From: Chachezhania antarctica
GTDB lineage: Bacteria > Pseudomonadota > Alphaproteobacteria > Rhodobacterales > Rhodobacteraceae
Assembly (NCBI RefSeq): GCF_003646465.1
Contig: NZ_QZEX01000002.1
Location: 124,001-188,000, forward strand
Reading direction: 5' to 3'
Length of the DNA: 64,000 nucleotides
The stretch's first letter is position 1. Each line of letters opens with the position of its first letter. Below are positions 9,021 through 18,983 of the stretch, in pieces. The position numbers and the translations under genes were made by a program. The notes below the pieces were generated by a model. The model searched no databases. It was not told the DNA's origin and saw nothing but the letters and a program-made list of their open reading frames with translations.

Positions 9021-10247
9021 CTAGGCTTCGGCCAGCGCCGATGTTTCCGGCGTCGCGGACCGGCCCATGGGGCCGGCGCGGAACGCCTGCTTGTCCTCGT
9101 CGGCCAGCCCAGAACGGGCGCGGAGACGGACAAGCGCGAAGAGCACGATCAGCACATGGGCCACGGCGGTCGTCCAGAACAGGCTGGTATCGCCGAATGT
9201 CGACATGGCGAAACCGGCGATCGTGGGGCCGATGATCGTGCCGATGCCGAAGATCAGCAGCAGCCCGCCGCTCACCTGGATCGCGGTGCCCGGGACGGCG
9301 TGGTCATTGGCGTGGGCGATGATGATCGGCTGCATCGCGAAGACGGCCGATCCGAACAGGGCGCCGTAGATCAGGTTGTTCAATAGCCCCTGAGGCGTGG
9401 CGAAGATGAACGTGGCATCCGCGATCAGGCCGATCATTGCCGTGGCGATCAGCACCTGACGGCGGTCGAACCGGTCCGAAAGGTAGCCCACGGGGATCTG
9501 GGTGATCGCGCCCGCCAGCACGGGCAAGGCCACGAACAACGCGACCTCGTGCACCTCCAGCCCGGCCTTCGCGGCATAGACCGGCGACAGCGTCCCGAAC
9601 GCACCGTTCGAGATACCCACCATGAACACTGCGAACACCGCGATGGGAGAGTTGATCCAGAGCCCGCGCAGATCCAGCTTCACGCTGGTCAGCGGGCTGG
9701 GAATGCTCGCCGCCGAAACCGCCGTGGGCAGCAGCGCCATGCAATAGACGATGGCCGCCAGCACGAAGAAGAAGATGCCCGCCGGGTTGCCCATGGTCAG
9801 GACAAGCTGGCCCGCCGTCGTCGCGGCGAGGTTGACCATGGTGTAAAGACCGAAGATCCGGCCGCGGTTGGTGTGGTCCGCGCGTTCGTTCAGCCAGCTT
9901 TCCACCACCATCGCGGCACCGGCAAAGCAGAAGCCGGACAGGCCGCGCAGCGGGATCCAGACCCAGGGCGTGATGAACAGAAGCGACAGTAGGATCGAGA
10001 TCGTGGCTACCGCGCACATCACGCCGAAGGCGCGGACATGGCCCACCTTGCCCACCAGCGCCGCGGTGCGCAGGCAGCCCAGCACATAACCCACCGCCCA
10101 GCCTGTCCCCAACAGGCCAAGGGAGGCGGCAGAGAAACCCTCGATCTCGCCCCTGATGGGCAGGATCAGGCCGTTCACGCCACCGGCGAACAACAGGAAA
10201 GCAGACCCCAGAAGCAGGGCCGAAAGGGGAAGGATGTTTTTCAACAT
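9021..10247 (-). CDS. MFS transporter (YcaD-like), tandem copy 1
   Basis: A 408-residue major facilitator and paralogue of the next gene. It shares LLFAGGVN, LPIRGE, SAASLGLLGTGWA, GLSGFCFAGAAMVVESWL, TTAGQL and the final KQAFRAGPMGR. About 12 membrane segments are predicted. The ATG at 10247 gives the conserved N-terminus; the frame runs 32 codons further upstream, but only into the terminator hairpin of the preceding gene. The gap to the next MFS gene is 107 bases and holds a GC-rich hairpin-like stretch. The substrate is unknown; the position after gpsA-phosphatase-GT20 allows a guess at solute or sugar export, but nothing in the protein proves it. Confidence 0.85.
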   Translation of the reverse strand: MLKNILPLSALLLGSAFLLFAGGVNGLILPIRGEIEGFSAASLGLLGTGWAVGYVLGCLRTAALVGKVGHVRAFGVMCAVATISILLSLLFITPWVWIPLRGLSGFCFAGAAMVVESWLNERADHTNRGRIFGLYTMVNLAATTAGQLVLTMGNPAGIFFFVLAAIVYCMALLPTAVSAASIPSPLTSVKLDLRGLWINSPIAVFAVFMVGISNGAFGTLSPVYAAKAGLEVHEVALFVALPVLAGAITQIPVGYLSDRFDRRQVLIATAMIGLIADATFIFATPQGLLNNLIYGALFGSAVFAMQPIIIAHANDHAVPGTAIQVSGGLLLIFGIGTIIGPTIAGFAMSTFGDTSLFWTTAVAHVLIVLFALVRLRARSGLADEDKQAFRAGPMGRSATPETSALAEA

Positions 10248-10307
10248 GGCACAGTCGCCTGTGTCGTACGGGCCGCGAACGGGCCTCCCCTCCCGACGGG
10301 CGATTAC

Positions 10308-10343
10308 AAAGAAATGGCGGCCGCCGAACCCGGCGGTCGCCAT
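10308..10343 (-). terminator. Intrinsic terminator after the GT20 gene
   Basis: On the minus strand, 13-base arms (10331-10343 and 10314-10326, one G-U) close an AACC-type loop and are followed by TTCTTTG. It begins 19 bases after the GT20 stop codon and should separate the gpsA-phosphatase-synthase operon from the MFS genes. Confidence 0.7.
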
Positions 10344-10361
10344 GAGAACTGTTCAGTCGTG

Positions 10362-11852
10362 TCAGGCAGCGGGTTCCAGATCCCGCTTCACCGTCAAGCT
10401 GCCCGGGCCCCAGTTGCGCACCGAATTGCCCAGAACCGCCTTGCGCAGCCCTGTCATGCGGTAACGCCGCTCCTCCTCGGGCATGTCGAGCGCCTGCAGC
10501 AGCGCCTGGTCCATCGCACGGTACGAAAACGGGTTGGTGATCACGGCATTGCCAAGCTCGACCGCCGCACCGGCAAATTCCGACAGGACAAGCACGCCGT
10601 CGCCGTCGATCCGCGAGGCCACGAATTCCTTGCAGACAAGGTTCATCCCGTCCGCCAAGGGGGTGATCCAGCAGACATGGGCCGACTGGTAATAGGCCAC
10701 CAGTTCCTCGAACGGGATCGCGCGCGAGATCAGCGTGACAGGCTGCCAATCGAACCGGCCGAAGCGGCCGTTGATGTGGCCCGCCATCTGCTCGATCTCG
10801 TTCTGCACTTCCTCGTAGGCCGTCATGTTCGTGTTGGCCGAGACGGAGACATGCATCAGCCGCACCTTGCCGCGCAGCTCCGGATTGTTCTGCAGGATGC
10901 GTTCGAAGCTTTGCAGCTGCTCGATCCCGCCCTTGGTGTAATCCGTCCGCCCGACCGACAGGATCATCTGGGTTTCGTCGCCCAGCTCCTCCTTGATCGC
11001 GTCGAGCCGCTCCTTCGTCGCGTCGGACCGCGCGCGGTCGTCGATGAAATCGGTGTCCACACCCACGGGCGTTACGCTGATCGTCACTTCGTGGCCTTCG
11101 TCGGTGACCACATGCGACGGCACCACCCGTTCCGTCAGGGCCGTACCTTCGGACACCCAGTCTTCCCGCACGCGGACACGGTCGGTCACGTCCACGTCGA
11201 ACAGTGAGCGCGCGACCGACACGAAGTTCGCAGCGTAGCGCGGGATGTGGAAGCCCACGTCGTCGCAGGCCAGAAGGCTTCCCACGATTTCCTTGCGCCA
11301 CGGCAGCACGTTGAACATGTCGGCCGACGGGAACGGCGTGTGGTGGAAGAACGCGATCCGCACGTCGGGGCGCAGCTGGCGCAGGTAGCCCGGCACCAGC
11401 CACAGGTTATAATCATGCACCCAGACCAGCGCGCCTTCCGCGGCCTCTTCCGCCGCCGCTTCGGCGAAGCGACGGTTCACGTCCCGGAAGTTGGCCCAGT
11501 CGACGGGGTCATAGTTATAGCGTTCCTTGAAGGCGTGCAGGATCGGCCAGAACGCCTCCTTCGAGGTGATGTGATAGAACTCGCTCACCTGCTTTTCCGA
11601 AAGCGGAAGGCGCGACACGGCGTACTTGCCATACGCGTCCTCAATCTCCACCCGGCGTTCGAAATCCGGGTTGCTGGGATCGTCCGACAGCTTCCACGCG
11701 ACCCACGCGCCATGATCGACGCCACCGAAAAAGCTTTTCAGCGTCGGCACGATGCCGTTCGGGCTCTTGTTTTCCTTGAAGACGGTTTTCCCGTCGACCA
11801 CGTGCTCCTCGTAAGGTTGCCGGTGGTAGACGATCACCAGTTCAGACGACAT
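10362..11852 (-). CDS. ggpS: GT20 synthase, probably glucosylglycerol-phosphate synthase
   Basis: A 496-residue GT20 retaining glycosyltransferase. OtsA-type enzymes begin with VSNR; this protein begins LVIVYHRQPYEE, followed by KSPNGIVPTLKSFF and AWVAWK, which I recognise as the pattern of cyanobacterial GgpS (ADP-glucose + sn-glycerol-3-phosphate to glucosylglycerol-phosphate). Conserved donor-site features are VWVHDYNLWLVPGYLR, GRTDYTKG (arginine and lysine of the nucleotide-diphosphate pocket) and DGMNLVCKEF. The start at 11852 overlaps the phosphatase gene by 11 bases. The genomic context supports the call: the upstream genes are a sugar-phosphate phosphatase and glycerol-3-phosphate dehydrogenase, which makes the acceptor. 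Trehalose-6-phosphate synthase (otsA) is the alternative and is what automatic annotation would probably say. A terminator follows. Confidence 0.75.
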   Translation of the reverse strand: MSSELVIVYHRQPYEEHVVDGKTVFKENKSPNGIVPTLKSFFGGVDHGAWVAWKLSDDPSNPDFERRVEIEDAYGKYAVSRLPLSEKQVSEFYHITSKEAFWPILHAFKERYNYDPVDWANFRDVNRRFAEAAAEEAAEGALVWVHDYNLWLVPGYLRQLRPDVRIAFFHHTPFPSADMFNVLPWRKEIVGSLLACDDVGFHIPRYAANFVSVARSLFDVDVTDRVRVREDWVSEGTALTERVVPSHVVTDEGHEVTISVTPVGVDTDFIDDRARSDATKERLDAIKEELGDETQMILSVGRTDYTKGGIEQLQSFERILQNNPELRGKVRLMHVSVSANTNMTAYEEVQNEIEQMAGHINGRFGRFDWQPVTLISRAIPFEELVAYYQSAHVCWITPLADGMNLVCKEFVASRIDGDGVLVLSEFAGAAVELGNAVITNPFSYRAMDQALLQALDMPEEERRYRMTGLRKAVLGNSVRNWGPGSLTVKRDLEPAA

Positions 11853-12639
11853 CAGCTGTCTCCTTTCGCGCAGGGAACAGTTTATGGGCCTGGATCGCCT
11901 CGGCAATGCCGGCCACGCCGTGGCCTTCGGCCTTCACGACGTGATCCAGATCCGCGACCCGGTCCAGCAGCACCGCTTCGGAATTGCCGACCGCAACGGC
12001 CGGGATACCAAGCGCCAGCATGGAGTAATCGTTCAGCGTGTCACCGGCGGCCAGCGCACGGTCGTTCGGGACGTTCAGATGGGCCAGCAGACGCAGAAGC
12101 GACGGCCCCTTGCTGACGCCCTTGGGCAGCACATCGAAGAACTTGTTGTCCGACATCAGCACGTCGAGGCCCAGATCGGCCACGATATCCAGCGCGCTGT
12201 CGTCAAACGTCTCCGGATCCAGATCATAGCTGATGCGGTAGCGGAACAGCGTCGATTGCAGCTTCAGGCCCGGCGCACGGCTCAGCGCCGCGGTGACGCG
12301 CATGTTGGCGTCGCCCCACGCTTCGGCGATCTCGGATTCCAGCGCGTCGATGGGCGACAGCATGTGGTTGTCGTCGACCGCGGCAATCGTGGTGCCCACA
12401 TCGCCGACCACGTAATCGGGTCGCGGCACGCCTCGCTTGCGGGTGAGGTCCGATATGAACCCCGGATCGCGCCCCGTCACGAAGATCAATCCGACACGAT
12501 CCCGATGCGCTTCGATCCATGCGTAGAAGCGCTTGCGTTCGTCATCGGAGCCCCCGAGGAATGTTCCGTCCAGGTCAGTGGCCAGAACAAAATCCTTCGT
12601 GGAAAGATCAGCGTTTTGAATGCGGTCGTGACGGGTCAT
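11842..12639 (-). CDS. HAD-IIB sugar-phosphate phosphatase, probably glucosylglycerol-3-phosphatase
   Basis: A 265-residue cytosolic HAD hydrolase of the Cof/sucrose-phosphatase type. Motif I is TDLDGTFLG with nucleophile Asp22 and acid Asp24. Motif II is FVTGR, motif III the lysine in LPKGVSKGPSLLRLL, and motif IV GDTLNDYSML. The cap segment FRYRISYDLDP resembles sucrose-6-phosphate phosphatases. It starts with ATGA overlapping the gpsA stop and ends inside the first codons of the GT20 gene, so translation of all three is coupled. Proteobacterial glucosylglycerol synthases are often fused to a HAD phosphatase; here the two activities seem to sit on separate chains. The inferred reaction is removal of phosphate from glucosylglycerol-phosphate. 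Sucrose-, trehalose- or mannosylglycerate-phosphatase are alternatives. Confidence 0.72.
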   Translation of the reverse strand: MTRHDRIQNADLSTKDFVLATDLDGTFLGGSDDERKRFYAWIEAHRDRVGLIFVTGRDPGFISDLTRKRGVPRPDYVVGDVGTTIAAVDDNHMLSPIDALESEIAEAWGDANMRVTAALSRAPGLKLQSTLFRYRISYDLDPETFDDSALDIVADLGLDVLMSDNKFFDVLPKGVSKGPSLLRLLAHLNVPNDRALAAGDTLNDYSMLALGIPAVAVGNSEAVLLDRVADLDHVVKAEGHGVAGIAEAIQAHKLFPARKETADVV

Positions 12640-13778
12640 GAGATCCTTTCTGCAAGTGTTGCAATATCTTTGTCGGATGCGGGATGGTCGAAGGACAGGT
12701 CCATCGCCCTTGGTTCGGCCTCGATCGGTCGGGCCCAGAGTTGCGCGAAGCCGTCGCCCACGCCTTTCCCGTCGTGCAGGATGGCGCGCACGGTTTCACA
12801 GATCGGCATGTCGACGTTCAGGCGCCGCGCCAGATCGGTGACGGATTTCGCGTTCACTTCGCCTTCCACGACGACGGGCTTGCCGTCGAAGCAATTGTCG
12901 CGCGGGATGCCCTGCCCCAGTTGCATCCCCAGCGCCATGTTGCGCGAGGTCGTGCTGGAACAGGTCAGCGTCAGGTCGCCCACGCCGGACAGGCCGGTTA
13001 CCGTTTCGCGGCGGCCGCCCAGGGCTTCGGCGAGGGCCTTCAGTTCGTCCAGCCCGCGCGTGATCAGTGCGGCCCGGGTGTTTTCGGCAAAGCCCGCGCC
13101 GGTCATCATCCCGCAGGCGATGGCGATCACGTTCTTCACCGCGCCGCCGATTTCGACGCCGACGAGGTCGTCGGACACGTAGGCCCGGAACGATTCCGTC
13201 GACAACGACACGGCCAGACGCACGGCCGGGCTTTCGTGGGGTTTCAGACGGTCGGCCTGGCTGAAGGTGAAGGCCACGGTGGCGGCGGTCAGGTGCCCCA
13301 ATGCCGCTTCGCGCGCGAAGGTCGGGCCGGACACGCAGCCGACGGGCCGGTTGCCCAGTTCTTCTTCAGCGACCTGGGTCATCAGGTAGCCTGTCTCGGC
13401 CTCGATCCCCTTGGCGCAGATGGCCACGGGCATGCCGTCGGGGGCATATTCGGCCACCTGGCGCGCCACGGAACGGATGCTGCGCGACGGCACGACGATC
13501 AGCGCCGCTTCGGCGCCGGCCAGCGCGCCCGACAATTCGCGCACGCCCATCAGGTTGTCGGGCAGCGTCACGTCGGGCAGGAATTTTTCGGAGGTATGAT
13601 GTGCGTTGATCTCTTCGATCACGCTTTCGTCGCGGCCCCAGATCCGGGTCGAGACACCGGCCCGCGCCAGCGTCGCGGCCAGCGCAGTGCCCCATGACCC
13701 CGCGCCGATGACGGCCACGGTCTTGTAGGCCTGGGCCCGCGAGGGCAGCGGATTGCCTTTGATCGGTTCATGCATCAT
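12636..13778 (-). CDS. gpsA: NAD(P)-dependent glycerol-3-phosphate dehydrogenase
   Basis: GpsA reduces dihydroxyacetone phosphate to sn-glycerol-3-phosphate. The Rossmann motif VAVIGAGSWGTALA is at residues 21-34. Also visible are CAKGIE, the SGPTFAREAALG segment, EIGGAVKNVIAIACG with the catalytic lysine, NTRAALITRGLDE, and GLSGVGDLTLTC. At 380 residues it is longer than the usual 320-340, with an N-terminal extension of about 20 residues and a long C-terminal tail. It is the first gene of a coupled operon with the HAD phosphatase and GT20 synthase, so it probably supplies their acceptor substrate. The housekeeping gpsA for phospholipid synthesis may be a different gene outside the window. 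ATGATG at 13778/13775 leaves a one-codon ambiguity. Confidence 0.9.
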   Translation of the reverse strand: MMHEPIKGNPLPSRAQAYKTVAVIGAGSWGTALAATLARAGVSTRIWGRDESVIEEINAHHTSEKFLPDVTLPDNLMGVRELSGALAGAEAALIVVPSRSIRSVARQVAEYAPDGMPVAICAKGIEAETGYLMTQVAEEELGNRPVGCVSGPTFAREAALGHLTAATVAFTFSQADRLKPHESPAVRLAVSLSTESFRAYVSDDLVGVEIGGAVKNVIAIACGMMTGAGFAENTRAALITRGLDELKALAEALGGRRETVTGLSGVGDLTLTCSSTTSRNMALGMQLGQGIPRDNCFDGKPVVVEGEVNAKSVTDLARRLNVDMPICETVRAILHDGKGVGDGFAQLWARPIEAEPRAMDLSFDHPASDKDIATLAERIS

Positions 13779-14112
13779 GGCCTGCCTCCGCTGTCCTTGT
13801 CTGTTTCGTTTCCGGCGCCGTTGCGCCCCCTGACTGTGTCGCTTTCAGATCACTCATGTCGCAAATAGCCCACTACCCCTGTGCAAGGTCAATGCTGCAG
13901 ACGCGAAAAGGTTCCGAAAATTTGTTGCCCTCGGGTGGAACACAAAGCACTGCCCAGATATCGAGCAGAAAAGTTAACAGTACGGTATATGTAGTTGTCC
14001 CCATGCCAATTGCGACCCCGAGGAGGTCGTTTTCCGGCGGATACAATGTAAGTTAAGGGTTGCATGCCGCCACGCCGCGTGCTGCCAGAGCGAAGACGAC
14101 CGGAGAGCGACA
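13779..14112. other. Divergent intergenic region between gpsA and the GH13 gene
   Basis: This 334-base region separates two divergently transcribed sugar-related genes. It is AT-richer than its surroundings around 13905-14010. It holds the candidate gpsA promoter on the minus strand. On the plus strand it holds a TACAAT -10-like hexamer at 14042-14047 without a clear -35, and a small hairpin (14013-14017/14025-14029) followed by TTTT. No coding sequence is convincing. Confidence 0.5.
13864..13892 (-). promoter_or_regulatory. Candidate promoter of the gpsA operon
   Basis: On the minus strand, TTGACC (13892-13887), a 17-base spacer and GCTATT (13869-13864) lie about 85 bases upstream of gpsA. 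The -35 is good and the -10 weak, as would fit an activated (for example osmotically controlled) promoter; that control is only inferred. Confidence 0.35.
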
Positions 14113-15771
<1,659 letters not shown>

Positions 15772-15829
15772 ATGCCGCGCCCCGGGCAGCCCCACTTGAC
15801 GCCGCTTCCGATCCTGTCATGAACGGCGC

Positions 15830-16864
15830 ATGAGCACGGGCCAGCTGACAATCCACCTTGACGCCGTCGCCGCCAACTGGCGGGCGCTCGACGCGATGAC
15901 CGCCTGCGAAACCGCGGCCGTGGTCAAGGCCGACGGCTACGGGCTGGGCGCCGATCCCGTTGCGCGGACACTGGCACAGGCCGGCGCGCGCACGTTTTTC
16001 GTTGCCGCCGCCGAAGAAGGCGCCGCGGTGCGGGATGCCCTTGGACCCGGGCCGCGGATCTTCATCTTCAGCGGTCACATGGCGGGCGACACGGACCTGC
16101 TGCGTGCCAAGGACCTGACGCCGCTGATCAATTCCGTCGACCAGATGCTGCGCCATGTCGAAAGCCTGCCGGGGCATACCTTCGGCCTGCAGCTCGACAC
16201 CGGCATGAACCGGCTGGGCCTTGAAGCCGCCGAATGGGCCGCGCTGCGCGAAATCGCGCTGCCGCTGAGCCCGGCACTGGTGATGTCGCACCTCGCCTGC
16301 GCGGACGAGCCCGAGCATGCGATGAACGCAAGGCAGCTGTCCGCATTTCTGGAGATGACGGAAGATGTCAGCGCGCCCAGATCGCTGGCCGCCACGGGCG
16401 GCATCCTGCACAGCCCCGATTTCCATTTCGACATGACCCGCCCTGGCGTGGGTCTGTACGGCGGCCTGCCCTTCGCCAACGCGACGCCTGTCGTCGCGCT
16501 CGACGTACCGGTGATCCAGGTGCGCGATGTGGCCGCGGGCGAAACCGTGGGCTATGGCAACACCTTCGCCGCCACGCGCCCTTCCCGCATCGCGACCATC
16601 GCCGCCGGATACGCCGACGGGTTGATCCGCGCGATGGGTGACGGGCTGGTGCTGTATGCCGGCGACACCCCCTGCCCGGTAGCGGGCCGCGTGTCGATGG
16701 ACCTGATCACCGTCGACGTCACCGAACTGGGCGGGGAGCCCGAGGTTCTTACGCTTCTCGGCCCTCGACAGGGCGTCGACATGGTGGCAGACGCGGCGGG
16801 AACCATCGGGTACGAAATCCTGACTTCTCTCGGCCAGCGTTACCAGCGGAGTTACCGATCATGA
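15830..16864 (+). CDS. alr: Alanine racemase
   Basis: Alr is a PLP enzyme that interconverts L- and D-alanine for peptidoglycan. The PLP-binding lysine is Lys33 in [11 protein letters not shown], close to the N-terminus as in the family. Other signatures are [24 protein letters not shown], the catalytic-tyrosine region VGYGNTFAA, and the C-terminal beta-domain motif [12 protein letters not shown]. At 344 residues it is slightly short but complete. The last codon overlaps the start of the MlaE-type permease gene (ATGA), so the two are translationally coupled. Confidence 0.95.
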   Translation: MSTGQLTIHLDAVAANWRALDAMTACETAAVVKADGYGLGADPVARTLAQAGARTFFVAAAEEGAAVRDALGPGPRIFIFSGHMAGDTDLLRAKDLTPLINSVDQMLRHVESLPGHTFGLQLDTGMNRLGLEAAEWAALREIALPLSPALVMSHLACADEPEHAMNARQLSAFLEMTEDVSAPRSLAATGGILHSPDFHFDMTRPGVGLYGGLPFANATPVVALDVPVIQVRDVAAGETVGYGNTFAATRPSRIATIAAGYADGLIRAMGDGLVLYAGDTPCPVAGRVSMDLITVDVTELGGEPEVLTLLGPRQGVDMVADAAGTIGYEILTSLGQRYQRSYRS

Positions 16865-17667
16865 GCGACAGTGCCGGCGCGAGAATGAACCCCGTGACCC
16901 TTCTTGCCGCGCTTGGCCGCTGGACGCTGGGCATCATCGCCGGCGCCGGTCGCGTGGCGATCTTCGCTTTCGGCGCGGTCACCCACATCATCCGCCCGCC
17001 GATCTACATCCGCGAGGTCTGGCTGGCCTTCCTGCACATCGGCTGGCTGTCCCTGCCCGTCGTGGCGCTGACCGCGATCTTCACCGGTGGCGCGCTTGCG
17101 CTGCAGATCTATGCCGGCGGCGCGCGCTTCAACGCCGAAGCTGTCGTGCCACAGATCGTGGCCATCGGCATGGTGCGTGAACTGGGCCCCGTTCTGGTGG
17201 GCCTGATGATCGCCGCGCGCGTGACATCATCCATCGCCGCCGAAATCGCGACGATGAAGGTCACCGAACAGATCGACGCGCTGGTCACACTGTCGACCCA
17301 CCCGATGAAATACCTGATCGCCCCGCGCGTGCTTGCCGGTCTTGTGACCGTCCCGTTCCTTGTGGGCGTGGGCGACATCGTGGGCATCGCGGGCGGCTAC
17401 ACAGTTGCCGTCTACAGCCTTGATTTCAACGCGGCCAACTACCTGCAGAACACGGTGAATTTCCTTGAACGGCTCGACATCATCTCCAGCCTTGTGAAGG
17501 GCTGCGCCTTCGGCTTCATCGCGACGCTGATGGGCTGCTACTACGGCATGAACTCGGGCCGCGGCGCGCAGGGCGTGGGCCGGGCCACCAAATCCTCGGT
17601 CGAGGCCGCGGCGGTGCTGATCCTTGCCGCCAATTTCCTGCTCACGGGGGTGTTCTTCTCGGTATGA
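16861..17667 (+). CDS. mlaE: MlaE-family ABC transporter permease
   Basis: A 268-residue inner-membrane protein of the MlaE/PermE family, about five or six helices, with the diagnostic [35 protein letters not shown] segment family-wide (seen at about residues 105-140). It should form the membrane part of an importer or exporter that moves phospholipids across the envelope together with an MCE-domain protein. No MCE (mlaD) gene is present in the window. The start overlaps alr and the end overlaps the ATPase gene, each by 4 bases, so alr-mlaE-mlaF is one coupled unit. The gene symbol reflects family rather than proven function. Confidence 0.88.
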   Translation: MSDSAGARMNPVTLLAALGRWTLGIIAGAGRVAIFAFGAVTHIIRPPIYIREVWLAFLHIGWLSLPVVALTAIFTGGALALQIYAGGARFNAEAVVPQIVAIGMVRELGPVLVGLMIAARVTSSIAAEIATMKVTEQIDALVTLSTHPMKYLIAPRVLAGLVTVPFLVGVGDIVGIAGGYTVAVYSLDFNAANYLQNTVNFLERLDIISSLVKGCAFGFIATLMGCYYGMNSGRGAQGVGRATKSSVEAAAVLILAANFLLTGVFFSV

Positions 17668-18410
17668 TCGTGATGGAGGACGTCCACAAGGCCTTCGGGC
17701 CCAACCGCGTACTGCAGGGCATGAACCTTGAGATCGCGACAGGCACGTCGATGGTGATCATCGGCGGGTCCGGCACCGGGAAGTCGGTGGCGCTGAAATG
17801 CATCCTTGGGCTGATCCAGCCCGATGCGGGGCGGATCCTTGTCGATGGCAAGGATGCGCGGCAAGGCGACCGCGACGCGTTCCTGGCCCGTTTCGGGATG
17901 CTGTTCCAGGGCGCCGCGCTGTTCGACAGCCTGCCCGTCTGGCAGAACGTGGCTTTCCGCCTGCTGCGCGGCAGCCTGAAGCGTCCCAAGGCCGAAGCCT
18001 ACGAGATCGCGGTGGAAAAGCTGCGCCGCGTGGGCCTGAAGCCCGACGTGGCCGAACGGCTGCCGGCGGAGCTTTCGGGCGGGATGCAGAAACGCGTGGG
18101 CCTTGCCCGCGCGATTGCGGCGGACCCCGAGATCATCTTCTTCGACGAACCGACCACCGGGCTCGACCCGATCATGGCGGGCGTCATCAACGAACTGATC
18201 CGCGAAATCGTGGAGGAGATGGGCGCCACGGCGATGACCATCACCCACGACATGTCATCGGTCCGCGCCATCGCCGACAACGTCGCCATGCTCCATGACG
18301 GAGAGATCCAGTGGACGGGGCCTGTGGCCCAGATGGATGCCTCGGGCGATCCGTATCTCGACCAGTTCATCAACGGCCGCTCCGACGGACCGATCGAGGC
18401 CGTCCGGTAG
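17664..18410 (+). CDS. mlaF: MlaF-family ABC transporter ATP-binding protein
   Basis: A 248-residue ABC ATPase, partner of the MlaE-type permease it overlaps. Walker A is GGSGTGKSV (about residue 35), the Q-loop FGMLFQGAALFDSL is the form typical of MlaF, the ABC signature is LSGGMQKRVGLARA, Walker B is IIFFDEPTTGLDP and the H-loop ITHDMSS. It drives lipid transport between the membranes in Mla-type systems. No gene follows on this strand for 570 bases, so the operon ends here; the MCE-domain subunit must be encoded elsewhere. Confidence 0.9.
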   Translation: MIVMEDVHKAFGPNRVLQGMNLEIATGTSMVIIGGSGTGKSVALKCILGLIQPDAGRILVDGKDARQGDRDAFLARFGMLFQGAALFDSLPVWQNVAFRLLRGSLKRPKAEAYEIAVEKLRRVGLKPDVAERLPAELSGGMQKRVGLARAIAADPEIIFFDEPTTGLDPIMAGVINELIREIVEEMGATAMTITHDMSSVRAIADNVAMLHDGEIQWTGPVAQMDASGDPYLDQFINGRSDGPIEAVR

Positions 18411-18983
18411 GCAGGTGCCAGCGGTTGCGGGGTTATCGGGATGCACAGGCGTCGTCCGGTAGGATGACGACACCCGCGCCAAGGGTGTTATCGGTACGCC
18501 GAACAGCTTGACGGGTCGCGACGCCCCGCTCGCTACGGCCGCAACTCGCCGTCCTTGTCAACGTCCGGCAAGTGTTCGGAACGCCCGCGGCATGCCGGGA
18601 TCGGTTCGGTCTCTTGGGGCTGCACAATGCAACCCCAAGAGAGAGAAACCGTACCAAACAACCAGTTAACGTTTACCAGTGTTAAAGGTTTCGGGTGGTG
18701 CCGGTAGGTTCGAACATGTTTCACGGGGTAGCAACATGGTGCAGGATGGACACATCTTGCCCTGCATATCACTGAAAAACCGCGGGATTCCTGTCGGGTC
18801 CCCTCTGCGAACGCTTCCTGTAAAACTCAACATAGGCGTTCTTCCGGCGCCGCCAAGAGCCCGGGCGAAACACTTGTCCGGCGCCCGGCGGATCGGGGCC
18901 GGGCGTCCCGCGCCGCAGCGTTCAGCCTTGTTCCGTCCGCCCTTCGCCTCCACATGCAGGCGACCTGAATTTTGCGGGGCCAC
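18411..18983. other. Long intergenic region with a large hairpin
   Basis: 573 bases between mlaF and the pqiA-like gene. I find no convincing protein gene in it. It contains a small hairpin (ACACCC/GGGTGT, near 18470-18488), the large dyad at 18602-18651, and an AT-richer stretch 18640-18690 that could hold a promoter. A long open frame on the minus strand across this region is an antisense shadow of radA. Confidence 0.5.
18602..18651. other. 50-base dyad, candidate structured RNA or regulatory element
   Basis: Nested perfect arms pair CGGTT/AACCG (outer), TCTCTTGGGG/CCCCAAGAGA (middle, 10 bases) and TGCA/TGCA around a CAA loop, with one internal loop and one mismatch. There is no T-run on either side, so it is not a classical terminator. 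It may be a small-RNA hairpin, an RNase site or a protein-binding palindrome. Confidence 0.5.

Noticed and set aside
9304-11403. Roughly 700-codon minus-strand frame overlapping the MFS and GT20 genes
   Set aside because: It is out of frame with both real genes on the same strand and has arginine-rich shadow composition.
10362-11852. Plain trehalose-6-phosphate synthase (otsA)
   Set aside because: Kept as the alternative only: the N-terminal VSNR motif is replaced by a GgpS-like start, and gpsA in the same operon points to glycerol-3-phosphate as acceptor.
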